From contig NZ_VNIP01000001.1 of the NCBI RefSeq assembly GCF_008370325.1, positions 248,001 to 312,000 on the forward strand: a stretch of DNA of 64,000 nt. The letters are read 5' to 3'. Under the pieces are notes generated by a model. That model ran no database searches. It worked only from the letters and a program-made list of their open reading frames with translations, and was not told the DNA's origin. The translations under genes were made by a program, and so were the position numbers. This stretch comes from Martinezella tropici (GTDB lineage Bacteria; Pseudomonadota; Alphaproteobacteria; Rhizobiales; Rhizobiaceae). Below are positions 9,725 through 17,794 of the stretch, piece after piece. The first letter of the stretch is position 1. Each line of letters begins with the position of its first letter.

Positions 9725-10350
9725 TGCGGAGCATTTCGCTGCCCCTTGCGAGCGGCATTCTGGCGCTGGCATCGCTCTGGGGTTCCGCTTCGGCGGCGGA
9801 AACGGCTACGCAGACGATCGTCTTCATGCGTCATGGCGAAAAGCCCGAGGCGGGTCTTGGCCAATTGAGCTGCCAGGGACTCAACCGGGCGCTGGCTTTG
9901 CCACGGGTACTGGCCAAGCTCTTCGGCAAGCCGACGGCGATCTTTGCGCCGGATCCGTCGAAGCGGAAGGACGATTCCGGTACTTCCTACGATTACATCC
10001 GCCCGCTCGCCACCATCGAGCCGACTGCCGTCGCGCTTGGACTGCCTGTTGATACCAGCTTCGGCTATGACGATACCGATGATCTGAAAACCGAGCTGGA
10101 AAAGCCTGCTTATGCCGGCAAGCTGGTCTTCGTCGCCTGGGAGCACAAACAGATCGTCAAGCTTGCCCGGCAGCTGTTGAGCGATAATGGTGGGGATGAC
10201 GAGGCGGTGCCGAAATGGCAAGGCGAGGATTTCGACAGCCTCTATGTGCTGCGCATCGGCGGTGGTAAGGCCGGTATGGGCGCGACCTTCGAGAAGATGG
10301 CGGAGGGCCTTGACGGCCGCTCCGTAACCTGTCCGACTCCGGCTAAATAG
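9724..10350 (+). CDS. Secreted histidine phosphatase superfamily protein
   Basis: A 208-residue protein with a classical signal peptide (about residues 1-24, ending SASAAE), so it is predicted periplasmic. The phosphoglycerate-mutase/acid-phosphatase catalytic motif IVFMRHGEKPEAG appears just after it; the His is the phosphate acceptor. The second catalytic His is probably in VFVAWEHKQI. The specific phosphomonoester substrate is unknown. Its ATG overlaps the stop of the upstream exporter by one base, which implies translational coupling. Confidence 0.85.
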   Translation: MRSISLPLASGILALASLWGSASAAETATQTIVFMRHGEKPEAGLGQLSCQGLNRALALPRVLAKLFGKPTAIFAPDPSKRKDDSGTSYDYIRPLATIEPTAVALGLPVDTSFGYDDTDDLKTELEKPAYAGKLVFVAWEHKQIVKLARQLLSDNGGDDEAVPKWQGEDFDSLYVLRIGGGKAGMGATFEKMAEGLDGRSVTCPTPAK

Positions 10351-10353
10351 GTC

Positions 10354-10656
10354 TTAGAATACCGGCCGCATGAAGCTGCGCTCGTAGCTGACGATGCAGC
10401 GCGTTTCCTCGCCATAGGCGAAGGCGGCCTGGCATTCCGCATCCTCGGCCATCTTGAGCCGATATTCCTCATAGGCGGCAAGGCTCGGAAAGCTGAACAG
10501 CGCCAGCGCAATGTTGTTCGTGCCTTCGTGCGGCATGAAATAGCCGTGATGGGTGCCGCCCAGCCGGTTGACCAGCGGAATCCAGAGCTTGGCGTAATGC
10601 TCGAACTGGGCGAGCTTGTAAGGGTCGATCGTATAGCGCAGATAGCAGGTGATCAT
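10354..10656 (-). CDS. NIPSNAP family protein
   Basis: A 100-residue dimeric alpha-beta barrel-type protein of the NIPSNAP family; function unknown. Family features are the N-terminal strand ITCYLRYTIDPYKLAQFEHY, GGTHHGYFMPHEGTNNIALA and the helix SLAAYEEYRLKMAED. Its start overlaps the stop of the EamA transporter gene by four bases (ATGA), so the two are translationally coupled. Confidence 0.88.
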   Translation of the reverse strand: MITCYLRYTIDPYKLAQFEHYAKLWIPLVNRLGGTHHGYFMPHEGTNNIALALFSFPSLAAYEEYRLKMAEDAECQAAFAYGEETRCIVSYERSFMRPVF

Positions 10657-11567
10657 TCGGCGGTCCCCTTTGAAAGACCACCGTTTCTATGCCAGGGCAG
10701 GGGGATCGTCCAGCCGAGATTCATGCCGGCCGCGGCCGCAAGGATGATGCTCGCGCCGAGGATTTGGGCGGCGCCCAGCACATGGCCGAAGGCGAAGCGA
10801 TCGACCACGATGGCGGCGATCGGGTAGATGAAGGACAACGCGCCGGTCAGATGCGTCGGCAGCTTCTGGATGGCGCCGTAAAGCAGCACATACATCAGGC
10901 CGGTATGCAGGATGCCCATGGTGATGAGGATCGACCAGCCGCCGGCATCCCGCGGAACGCCTGAGAAATCGGTGAAGGGCGCCAGCATCAGGATACCCGT
11001 CGAAACCTGAATGAGAGCGATCAGGTGCGGCGGCGTGCCCTTCAGCCATTTCGCCGCAATGGCCGCCAGCGCATAGAAGAACGCCGCGCCCAGCGAAAGC
11101 AGGATGCCGATCGCATAGCTTCCGACGCCGGTTCCCTCGCCCGGCTTGCCCTCGACGATGACCGCCATGCCGGCAAAGGCGAGAGCCAGCCAGAAGAGCT
11201 TGGTGAAGGTGATCCGCTCGCCGAGGAACAGCGCGCCGAGCCCCAGCAGCATGAAGGGCTGCGTATTGTAGACGGTCGTGGCAATGGAAATGGAGGCGTG
11301 CGAATAGGCGGCGAACAGCAGCAGCCAGTTGAGAACGATGGCGATCCCGCCGCCGACCGCAATGGAAAATGTCTTGCGATTGAGGATGTTGGGACGGAGC
11401 AGGCCCATGGCCGCGCAGATGACGAGCAGCGTCAGCGCGCCGAAGAAGCAACGCCAGAAGACGACGCCGGTTACGGCCTGTCCTGACATCAATACGAACC
11501 AGCCGATCGTGCCTGAAATCAGCATCGCCGCCGACATTTCCATCGTGCCGCGTCTTGTCTCGTTCAT
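10653..11567 (-). CDS. EamA/DMT family drug-metabolite transporter
   Basis: A 304-residue inner-membrane protein with about ten hydrophobic segments arranged as two EamA repeats; signature stretches are FWRCFFGALTLLVICAAMG, ATTVYNTQPFMLLGLGALFL with GERIT, and ALSFIYPIAAIVVDRFAFG. Such carriers export amino acids or other metabolites. GGGAG nine bases upstream supports the ATG at 11567; an earlier ATG at 11582 lacks a site. It diverges from an Lrp/AsnC regulator gene 108 bases away, the usual arrangement for an exporter controlled by its neighbouring Lrp-type regulator. Confidence 0.88.
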   Translation of the reverse strand: MNETRRGTMEMSAAMLISGTIGWFVLMSGQAVTGVVFWRCFFGALTLLVICAAMGLLRPNILNRKTFSIAVGGGIAIVLNWLLLFAAYSHASISIATTVYNTQPFMLLGLGALFLGERITFTKLFWLALAFAGMAVIVEGKPGEGTGVGSYAIGILLSLGAAFFYALAAIAAKWLKGTPPHLIALIQVSTGILMLAPFTDFSGVPRDAGGWSILITMGILHTGLMYVLLYGAIQKLPTHLTGALSFIYPIAAIVVDRFAFGHVLGAAQILGASIILAAAAGMNLGWTIPLPWHRNGGLSKGTAE

Positions 11568-11628
11568 TAGCTTGGCTCCCATCTATCGGAGCCGATCATA
11601 TTGCGTCGGAAGCATGGATAATATAGAT

Positions 11629-11666
11629 TTATTTAGGCATGAAAATCTCCTCACCTAATTAAATAA
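11629..11666. promoter_or_regulatory. Probable Lrp-type operator between the EamA gene and its regulator
   Basis: An AT-rich imperfect inverted repeat in the divergent gap: TTATTTAGGCATG on the left and CACCTAATTAAATAA on the right. Position and AT-rich symmetry suit an Lrp/AsnC binding site controlling both genes; binding is inferred. Confidence 0.4.
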
Positions 11667-11675
11667 GGACATGTC

Positions 11676-12140
11676 ATGGGTGTTCCTAACACCTCCCTGG
11701 GTCTCGACGGGATCGACCAGCGAATGCTGGAGGCGCTGGCGCGCAACGCCCGCATATCGCTGAAGGAACTGGCGGAAGCAGCCGGTCTTTCGTCGCCGAG
11801 TGCGGCAGAGCGGCTGCGCCGGCTGGAGGAGCGCGGCATCATCTCCGGCTTCACGGTCGATATCGCACCGGAGGCCATCGGCTATCCCTTGCAGGCGATC
11901 GTCCGCGTCCGGCCTCTGCCCGGTCAGCTCCATGTCGTCGAGCGGATCATCCAGGAGACGCCGGAATTCATCGAATGCGACAAGGTCACCGGCGACGATT
12001 GCTTTATCGGGAGGTTGGTAGTGCGCTCCATGGGCGAACTCGACGGCATCCTGGACAAGATCACCGAGCGCGCGGAGACGAACACGTCGATGATCAAGGC
12101 GACACCCGTCAAACGACGGCTGCCGCCGCTTTCCCGCTAG
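11676..12140 (+). CDS. Lrp/AsnC family transcriptional regulator
   Basis: A 154-residue regulator with an N-terminal winged helix-turn-helix (LDGIDQRMLEALARNARISL, LAEAAGLSSPSAAERLRRLE) and a C-terminal RAM ligand-binding domain (about 65-145; VRVRPLPGQLHVVERIIQE, VTGDDCFIGRLVV). Members form octamers and respond to amino acids. AAGGAC seven bases upstream supports the ATG. Divergent from the EamA exporter, it probably controls that gene and itself. Confidence 0.9.
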   Translation: MGVPNTSLGLDGIDQRMLEALARNARISLKELAEAAGLSSPSAAERLRRLEERGIISGFTVDIAPEAIGYPLQAIVRVRPLPGQLHVVERIIQETPEFIECDKVTGDDCFIGRLVVRSMGELDGILDKITERAETNTSMIKATPVKRRLPPLSR

Positions 12141-12150
12141 AACTCCGTCA

Positions 12151-12621
12151 TCATACGCCGGTAGAACCGAAGCCGCCGGCGCCGCGCTTGGTTTCGCTTG
12201 CCTCGGTCGTCTCGACGATGCGGGCCTGGGTAACCGGCGCGATGATCATCTGCGCGATGCGCATGCCGCGGGTGATCTCGAAAGGCTCTTCGCCGAGGTT
12301 GATAAGCAGCACCTTCACTTCGCCGCGATAGTCGCTATCGATCGTACCCGGTGTGTTCAGGCAGGTGATGCCGTTCTTGAAGGCAAGGCCGGAGCGTGGG
12401 CGGATCTGCGCCTCGAAGCCATCCGGAATTTCGAAGATGAAACCGGTGGGCACGAGCGCCCGCTTGCCGGGGGCGATCGTCAGCGTCTCACCGTCTTCGA
12501 CGGCGGCGCGTAGGTCCATGCCGGCGGCACCCTTGGTCTCATAAGCGGGCAGCTCCAGGCCTTCGCCATGCGGCAGGCGGATGAGCTTCAGGGTCGGGCT
12601 GATATCGGTGTGAATGGTCAT
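12151..12621 (-). CDS. dut: Deoxyuridine 5'-triphosphate nucleotidohydrolase (dUTPase)
   Basis: Dut hydrolyses dUTP to dUMP and pyrophosphate, keeping uracil out of DNA and supplying dUMP for thymidylate. The 156-residue trimeric dUTPase shows all five motifs: [34 protein letters not shown] with the catalytic Asp, [10 protein letters not shown], and the flexible C-terminal tail [10 protein letters not shown]. In several related genomes dut follows coaBC; here about 11.5 kb of accessory genes separate them. Confidence 0.97.
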   Translation of the reverse strand: MTIHTDISPTLKLIRLPHGEGLELPAYETKGAAGMDLRAAVEDGETLTIAPGKRALVPTGFIFEIPDGFEAQIRPRSGLAFKNGITCLNTPGTIDSDYRGEVKVLLINLGEEPFEITRGMRIAQMIIAPVTQARIVETTEASETKRGAGGFGSTGV

Positions 12622-12712
12622 GCGGCATTAGTTTGCGCGCGAACGCCCGAGGTCAATTGCATTTAGGCCTTTGAGTCGCTAGATACGGCGCCAATTCACA
12701 GGATTCACAAGC

Positions 12713-14296
12713 ATGGCCGAAAGTCTCGCCGAGGCGGTCTCCCGCCGCCGCACATTCGCTATTATCGCTCACCCGGACGCGGGCAAGACGACGCTCACTG
12801 AAAAGCTGCTGCTTTTCGGCGGCGCCATTCAGCTTGCCGGCGAGGTCAAGGCGAAGAAGGATCGCATGCAGACGCGTTCCGACTGGATGAAGATCGAGCG
12901 TGAGCGCGGCATATCGGTCGTGACCTCCGTCATGACCTTTGAATATGAAGGCAACGTCTTCAACATTCTCGACACACCCGGTCACGAAGACTTTGCCGAC
13001 GATACCTATCGCACGCTGACGGCCGTCGATGCCGCGGTCATGGTCATCGATGCCGCCAAGGGTATCGAGCCGCGGACGCTGAAACTGTTCGAAGTCTGCC
13101 GCATGCGCGACATCCCGATCATCACCTTCATCAACAAGATGGACCGCGAAAGCCGCGATCCCTTCGAAATTCTCGATGAAGTGGAAGAGAAGCTGGCGCT
13201 CGACACCGCGCCGATTACATGGCCGATCGGCCGCTCCAAGACCTTCTGCGGCTCCTATCATCTGGCATCCAATACCGTTCGTGGTTCCGACACCGAGGTC
13301 ACCGCGACCCCCGTCAATGGCCCGCGAACCGTCGCTGATAGGCTGCCGGAAAACGAGCGTAAAGCCTTCATCGACGAAACGGAACTGGCAATCGAGGCGT
13401 GCCGGCCGTTCGATCGGGAATCCTTCCTCGAAGGCCATATGACGCCGGTCTTCTTCGGTTCGGCGCTACGCAATTTCGGCGTTCGCGATCTCATCAACGC
13501 GCTCGGCGATTTCGCGCCGCCGCCGCGCGATCAGGTTGCCGATATCAGGACGGTTCACGCCACCGACGACAAGATGACGGCCTTCGTCTTCAAGATCCAG
13601 GCCAACATGGACCCGAACCACCGCGACCGCATCGCCTTTGCACGCATCTGCTCCGGCAAGCTGGAGCGCGGCATGAAGGCGCGGCTGTCGCGCACCGGCA
13701 AGCAGCTCGGTCTCACCGCGCCGCAATTCTTCTTCGCCTCGCAGCGCCAGCTCGCCGACACCGCCTATGCCGGCGACGTCGTCGGTATTCCCAACCACGG
13801 AACGCTGCGCATCGGCGATACGCTGACGGAAGGCGAATCCCTGGTCTTTCAGGGCGTGCCGAACTTCTCGCCGGAAATCCTTCGCCGCGTGCGCCTCGAG
13901 GATGCTATGAAGGCGAAGAAGCTCAAGGAAGCGCTGCAGCAGATGGCCGAAGAAGGCGTCGTGCAGCTCTTTTCGCCGGAAGACGGCTCTCCCGCCATCG
14001 TCGGCGTCGTCGGCGCCCTGCAGCTCGACGTGCTGAAGGAGCGGCTGATGGCCGAATATGGCCTGCCGGTTTCCTTCGAAATGTCGCGCTTCTCCGTCTG
14101 CCGCTGGATTTCGGCCGACCAGTCCGTCGATCTTGAAAAGTTCGTCACCCAGCGCCGCGGCGATATCGCCCGCGATCTCGATGGCGATCCGGTCTTCCTC
14201 GCCCAGGATGGCTTCTCGTTGCGCTACGAAGCGGAACGTTATCCGGCTATCAAGATGGTAGCGATCAAGGAATATCACGCCGTCAAGGCGGCGTAA
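12713..14296 (+). CDS. prfC: Peptide chain release factor 3
   Basis: RF3 is a GTPase that recycles RF1/RF2 from the ribosome after peptide release. The 527-residue length matches. G-domain motifs are visible: AHPDAGKTTLTEKLLLFGG (G1), RGISVVTSVMTFEY (G2), DTPGHEDFADDTYRTL (G3) and INKMDRESRD (G4), followed by domains II and III (PVFFGSALRNFGVRDLI, GVVGALQLDVLKERL). AGGA eight bases before the ATG fits. A stem-loop without a strong T tract (14311-14335) lies between prfC and the convergent XRE gene. Confidence 0.96.
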   Translation: MAESLAEAVSRRRTFAIIAHPDAGKTTLTEKLLLFGGAIQLAGEVKAKKDRMQTRSDWMKIERERGISVVTSVMTFEYEGNVFNILDTPGHEDFADDTYRTLTAVDAAVMVIDAAKGIEPRTLKLFEVCRMRDIPIITFINKMDRESRDPFEILDEVEEKLALDTAPITWPIGRSKTFCGSYHLASNTVRGSDTEVTATPVNGPRTVADRLPENERKAFIDETELAIEACRPFDRESFLEGHMTPVFFGSALRNFGVRDLINALGDFAPPPRDQVADIRTVHATDDKMTAFVFKIQANMDPNHRDRIAFARICSGKLERGMKARLSRTGKQLGLTAPQFFFASQRQLADTAYAGDVVGIPNHGTLRIGDTLTEGESLVFQGVPNFSPEILRRVRLEDAMKAKKLKEALQQMAEEGVVQLFSPEDGSPAIVGVVGALQLDVLKERLMAEYGLPVSFEMSRFSVCRWISADQSVDLEKFVTQRRGDIARDLDGDPVFLAQDGFSLRYEAERYPAIKMVAIKEYHAVKAA

Positions 14297-14342
14297 TATC
14301 GGAGGTTGGCAGCCACGGGCGATTTGCCTGTGGCTCATAATG

Positions 14343-15172
14343 CTATTGTTCCGCTGCCGCCTTCATCAGTTCCGCGTACCGAACCTCCGTGGCGTCATCC
14401 AGCGGAAACATGCATTCGACCCGCAGCTCCTGCGTCGTGATCATCTGCGGGGTGCCGACCGTCGTCACCAGCGAGAAAAATCTCAAGACATGACCGTCCT
14501 TCATGAAGGACAGGGGGATGATCGGCGCATTCTCGATCGCCGGCGATGTCTGCCATTCGGCACTCACATCGGGGTAGGCGAGCAGGCTGTCGATAAGCTC
14601 CTTCGTTCGCGCGTCGATGACACGGCCGACGGACTCGCGGAAGACTCGTCCCAAAAGGCTTTTGGCCGTCGTGTTCCAATCCGGAATAAAGGGCCGCATG
14701 CCTGAGGGATCGAACATGAGATGCAGGAGATTGCGCGGCGCCGGGCGGGCGGCCATATCGGTGAAATGGCCGAAGAAGCGCAGCGTCGCATCATTGGTCA
14801 TCAGGACGTTCCAGTAGCGGTCCATCACGACGGCCGGGAAAGGCTCGTGCTGACGCAGCATGCGCTTGAGCGCGTTGGTCACGCCCTGCATCTCCTGATC
14901 GTCAAAACTTCCTTCGGAATAGATCGGTGCATAGCCGGCGGCGAGCAGCAGCGTGTTGCGTTCGCGAAACGGAACGTCCAAGGCATCGGCAAGACGCAAG
15001 ACATTCTGGCGGCGGGCGTGCTCCTGCCGCTTTCGATAAAGCTGATCTGGCGCTGCGAAATGCCAGTGTCGAGGGACAGCTCGAGCTGGCTCTTGCCGCG
15101 CGTGTCGCGCCATGCGCGCAGCTGCGGGCCGAGCTCGTTTGGCAATCTCAGTTCTGTGGGGAAAGAACTCAT
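14343..15172 (-). pseudogene. XRE-family regulator with MmyB-like ligand domain, frameshifted
   Basis: Two overlapping reading frames encode one protein. The N-terminal frame (from 15172) carries the helix-turn-helix LRAWRDTRGKSQLELSLDTG with ISQRQISFIESGRST; the continuing frame starts with RQNVLRLADALDVPFRERN and includes the MmyB-like sensor domain (VMDRYWNVLMTNDATLRFFG). Family alignment expects STPARQNVLRL, but the sequence reads STPAARMS before the frame is lost, which one missing C/G near 15009-15016 (GGC-GGCGGGCG) explains. The span of 830 bases is one short of 277 codons. It may be a real mutation or a sequencing error. It sits 69 bases after the SnoaL-like gene, its likely target. 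Confidence 0.8.
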
Positions 15173-15241
15173 CCTGCAAAGCCTCGCTTCGTTCGTTTGG
15201 CATGGCGGGGCCTCAATCAAAAGCCCCGCCAGCATCGCTTT

Positions 15242-15634
15242 TTATGAGAAGGCAACCGGCCCGACTGCGCCGTACCAGTGGCGCACTTTCGTCGGGTCGG
15301 CCTCATCCATATAGAAAAAGTGCGTCATGACCGGTTTGACCACCGCCTGTGTGTGGTCGTCGGGGGTCATGGTCACGGTCCCGCGGAACACTTTCAGCGA
15401 TCCGGCATCCCAATATTCGGTGACATCATGCAACGCGGTGAAACCTGTGTCGATGAAGGCGCGCAAGTTCTGGCGAATGGTGTCGCGGCCCTTCCAGTTG
15501 GCAATGCCGAGATTGCATGTGGCGTCTTCCGCGAGGCAATCAAAGCCTTCGCCAAACGTCTTGTCGTCGATTTCCCGCCAGAAGGCGAGCAGCCATTGCG
15601 GGGCTTCTTTCTTGGTGAATGACATCGTCGTCAT
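15242..15634 (-). CDS. SnoaL-like/NTF2-fold nuclear-transport-factor-type protein
   Basis: A 130-residue protein with the NTF2-like alpha+beta cone fold: LLAFWREIDDKTFGEGFDCL, NWKGRDTIRQNLRAFIDTGF, VFRGTVTMTPD and a C-terminal strand with HWYGAVGPV. Such proteins are small isomerases, hydratases or ligand binders; substrate unknown. AGGAG seven bases upstream places the start at 15634; no ribosome site supports an upstream in-frame ATG. XRE/MmyB regulators often neighbour the small enzymes they control, and here the frameshifted one follows directly. Confidence 0.75.
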   Translation of the reverse strand: MTTMSFTKKEAPQWLLAFWREIDDKTFGEGFDCLAEDATCNLGIANWKGRDTIRQNLRAFIDTGFTALHDVTEYWDAGSLKVFRGTVTMTPDDHTQAVVKPVMTHFFYMDEADPTKVRHWYGAVGPVAFS

Positions 15635-15939
15635 GGAATTCTCCTGAGCCTGCCGTTGGAATGACGTCGTGGCCGTCGACATCGTTCCGGGTGAGGGCTC
15701 TCTTTGGTTGAAGGGCTGAATAAGCTCTTCCTGCAAGAAGATGGTCTCTAAATACGCCGAGACGAATGCCGCTCTCAATTACATCAGATGTAATGAAGAC
15801 CGGACGATTGCGTCTCATGCTGATCCGATCGGTTCGGATGCGTTTCGTTTTGGAATAGTACCTTCGCGATGTTCCATCCAATATAGCGCTATGCCATAGT
15901 GCCGCCCCGAGGTCCCCCCGATCAGAACGAGCAGCTTTT
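15635..15939. other. Divergent intergenic region, no gene seen
   Basis: 305 bases between the minus-strand SnoaL-like gene and the plus-strand binding-protein gene. It must hold both promoters. Overlapping frames here have no family-like sequence. No clear operator or terminator was recognised. Confidence 0.5.
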
Positions 15940-16965
15940 ATGATGAAATTTCTTGCGGTTCTCGCGCTAGCCTTCGTCGGCTTGTTGCCGGCCGCGGTTG
16001 AAGCGCGAATCATCACCGATGCGGCCGGCCGCACGGTGTCGGTGCCAGACAAGATCAACCGCATATTGGTGGCCGGGCCGCCGGCAGCCACGCTGGTCTA
16101 TGTGTTGGCGCCCGAGAAACTGGTGGGCTGGGTGCATGCGCCCGATGACGCCGCCAAGGCCTACCTGTTGCCCTCCGTGCGGTCGCTGCCCACGATCGGG
16201 CGCCTGACGAGCAAGGACGGGACCATCAGTTCGCAGGCGGTCATGGACGCCAAGCCCGACATCATCCTCGACGCCGGCACCGTCGATCCCACCTACAAGG
16301 CGCTGGCCGATAAGGTGCAGAGCGAGACGGGCATTCCCTATATCCTCATCGACGGCAGCTTTGCCCGCACCGCCGATACGCTTCGCGATGTCGGCGCCCT
16401 GATCGGCGTCGAGGATCGCGCCAACAAGCTGGCCGATTATGCCGATGCGGCAATCAAGGACCTGAACGAGAAGCTTGCCACGCTGCCGAACGATCCGCGA
16501 CCGCGCGTCTATTACGGCCGTGGTGCCGATGGCCTGGAAACCGGGCTCTCCGGCTCGATCAATCTGGAGATCCTCGATGCCGTCGGCACGATGAACGTCG
16601 CCGCTGCCGCCGGCAAGGGTGGTCTCGCCAAGGTGAACGTACAACAGGTGGTCGGCTGGAACCCGGATATCATCATTGCTGAGAGCCCTGCTTTCGCCGC
16701 ATCGGTGAGGAGCGATCCGCAATGGGCTGGGATCAAAGCCGTCAAGGACGGCAAGATCTTCGTGCCACCGTCCTTGCCCTTCGGCTGGTTCGATTCGCCG
16801 CCCGGCGTCAACCGGCTGCTTGGCGTGCGCTGGATGGAGAAGCTCATTTATCCGAGGCTCTTCCGCAGCGATTTTTCCGACGATGTGAAACAATTCTACA
16901 AGCTGTTCTATCAGGTCGATCTGACCAACGATCAGTTGGCGGCGCTGCTGAAGGGCGTGAAGTAA
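15940..16965 (+). CDS. Periplasmic substrate-binding protein, iron-siderophore/cobalamin/molybdate class
   Basis: A 341-residue secreted protein of the BtuF/FhuD/TroA-like class. A signal peptide spans about residues 1-22. The body has the two-lobe pattern of this class: AGRTVSVPDKINRILVAGPP, VMDAKPDIILDAGTVDPTY, VVGWNPDIIIAESPAF and VKDGKIFVPPSLPFGWFDSP. No permease or ATPase gene adjoins, so it is an orphan component. The next genes encode a TrmO/TsaA-like protein and a molbindin-like protein, which raises the possibility of a molybdate/tungstate ligand, as in the MolA subgroup. That is inference; iron-siderophore or corrinoid binding is equally possible. Confidence 0.85.
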   Translation: MMKFLAVLALAFVGLLPAAVEARIITDAAGRTVSVPDKINRILVAGPPAATLVYVLAPEKLVGWVHAPDDAAKAYLLPSVRSLPTIGRLTSKDGTISSQAVMDAKPDIILDAGTVDPTYKALADKVQSETGIPYILIDGSFARTADTLRDVGALIGVEDRANKLADYADAAIKDLNEKLATLPNDPRPRVYYGRGADGLETGLSGSINLEILDAVGTMNVAAAAGKGGLAKVNVQQVVGWNPDIIIAESPAFAASVRSDPQWAGIKAVKDGKIFVPPSLPFGWFDSPPGVNRLLGVRWMEKLIYPRLFRSDFSDDVKQFYKLFYQVDLTNDQLAALLKGVK

Positions 16966-16988
16966 GCTCTGAGGTCGAGGAGGCATTC

Positions 16989-17513
16989 ATGGTTCGGGAA
17001 AACGAAATTCGCGAAAACGAGGTGGCCGTCGAGCCGCCCGCAGCTTCGGATGCCGGTCTCACCTTCATCGGCCGCATTTCAACGCCCTGGACATCGCGCA
17101 TGGAAACGCCGCGCCAGGGCCGGCATGACGGCCCGCTCTGCCGGATCGAGATCTTCGAGCCCTGGGTGGCGGCGCTGCAGGGCGTGGAAGCCTTCGAGCG
17201 GCTGGAGGTTCTCTACTGGCTGGATCGTTCGCGCCGGGACATCGTGCTGCAGAGCCCGGCCAACAGCGGCAAGGTGCATGGCACCTTCTCGCTGCGCTCG
17301 CCGGTGCGGCCCAATCCCATCGGCACCTCCATCGTCAAGCTGGAAGCCGTGGAGGGGCCTGTGCTGCTGGTGCGCGGCCTCGATTGCCTAGACGGTACGC
17401 CGCTGCTCGATCTGAAGCCGGATCGCACGCTGTTCAAACCGATCGCGCCGCCGCAGCCCGGAGACTTCCAGACCGGCGACGGCGAGACGGCGCATTACTG
17501 TCAGAAAAGTTAG
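16989..17513 (+). CDS. TrmO/TsaA-like SAM-dependent methyltransferase
   Basis: A 174-residue protein with the TsaA (VirR/TrmO) beta-barrel: FIGRISTPWTS, then CRIEIFEPWVAALQGVEAFE, LEVLYWLDRSRRD and LRSPVRPNPIGTSIVKLEAV. TrmO methylates t6A37 of tRNA-Thr in enterobacteria, but short standalone copies beside metal ABC-transport genes, as here, may act on something else. GAGGAGG six bases upstream sets the start. It begins 23 bases after the binding-protein stop, so the pair is likely an operon. The 3' end overlaps the convergent molbindin gene by four bases. Confidence 0.85.
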   Translation: MVRENEIRENEVAVEPPAASDAGLTFIGRISTPWTSRMETPRQGRHDGPLCRIEIFEPWVAALQGVEAFERLEVLYWLDRSRRDIVLQSPANSGKVHGTFSLRSPVRPNPIGTSIVKLEAVEGPVLLVRGLDCLDGTPLLDLKPDRTLFKPIAPPQPGDFQTGDGETAHYCQKS

Positions 17514-17719
17514 TCCACCGCGACCATGACGTCGGATGCCTTGATGACGGCATAGGCCGAGGCGCCTACCGTCAGGCCCAGCTCGTCGACCGCCTCGTTG
17601 GTGATCGAGGAGGTGACGATCGAGCCGTTGCCGATGTCGATGCGGACATGCGCGGTCGTCGCACCCTTGGTGATTTCGACGACTTTGCCCTTGAGGCGGT
17701 TTCTCGCGCTGATTTTCAT
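17510..17719 (-). CDS. Molbindin-like single TOBE (Mop) domain protein
   Basis: A 69-residue protein made of one Mop/TOBE domain: SARNRLKGKVVEITKGATTA, IGNGSIVTSSITNEAVDELG and ASAYAVIKASDVMVAV. Mop-type proteins form hexamers that store or buffer molybdate and tungstate in the cytoplasm. GGAGA six bases upstream supports the ATG at 17719. It is convergent with the TrmO-like gene and overlaps its end by four bases. Confidence 0.9.
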   Translation of the reverse strand: MKISARNRLKGKVVEITKGATTAHVRIDIGNGSIVTSSITNEAVDELGLTVGASAYAVIKASDVMVAVD

Positions 17720-17794
17720 GGATAGTCTCCATTTTTTTGGCCGGTGCGACAATATCGTCCTCTCCGGCGACGGGCCATCGAAATCCTGTTCCCT

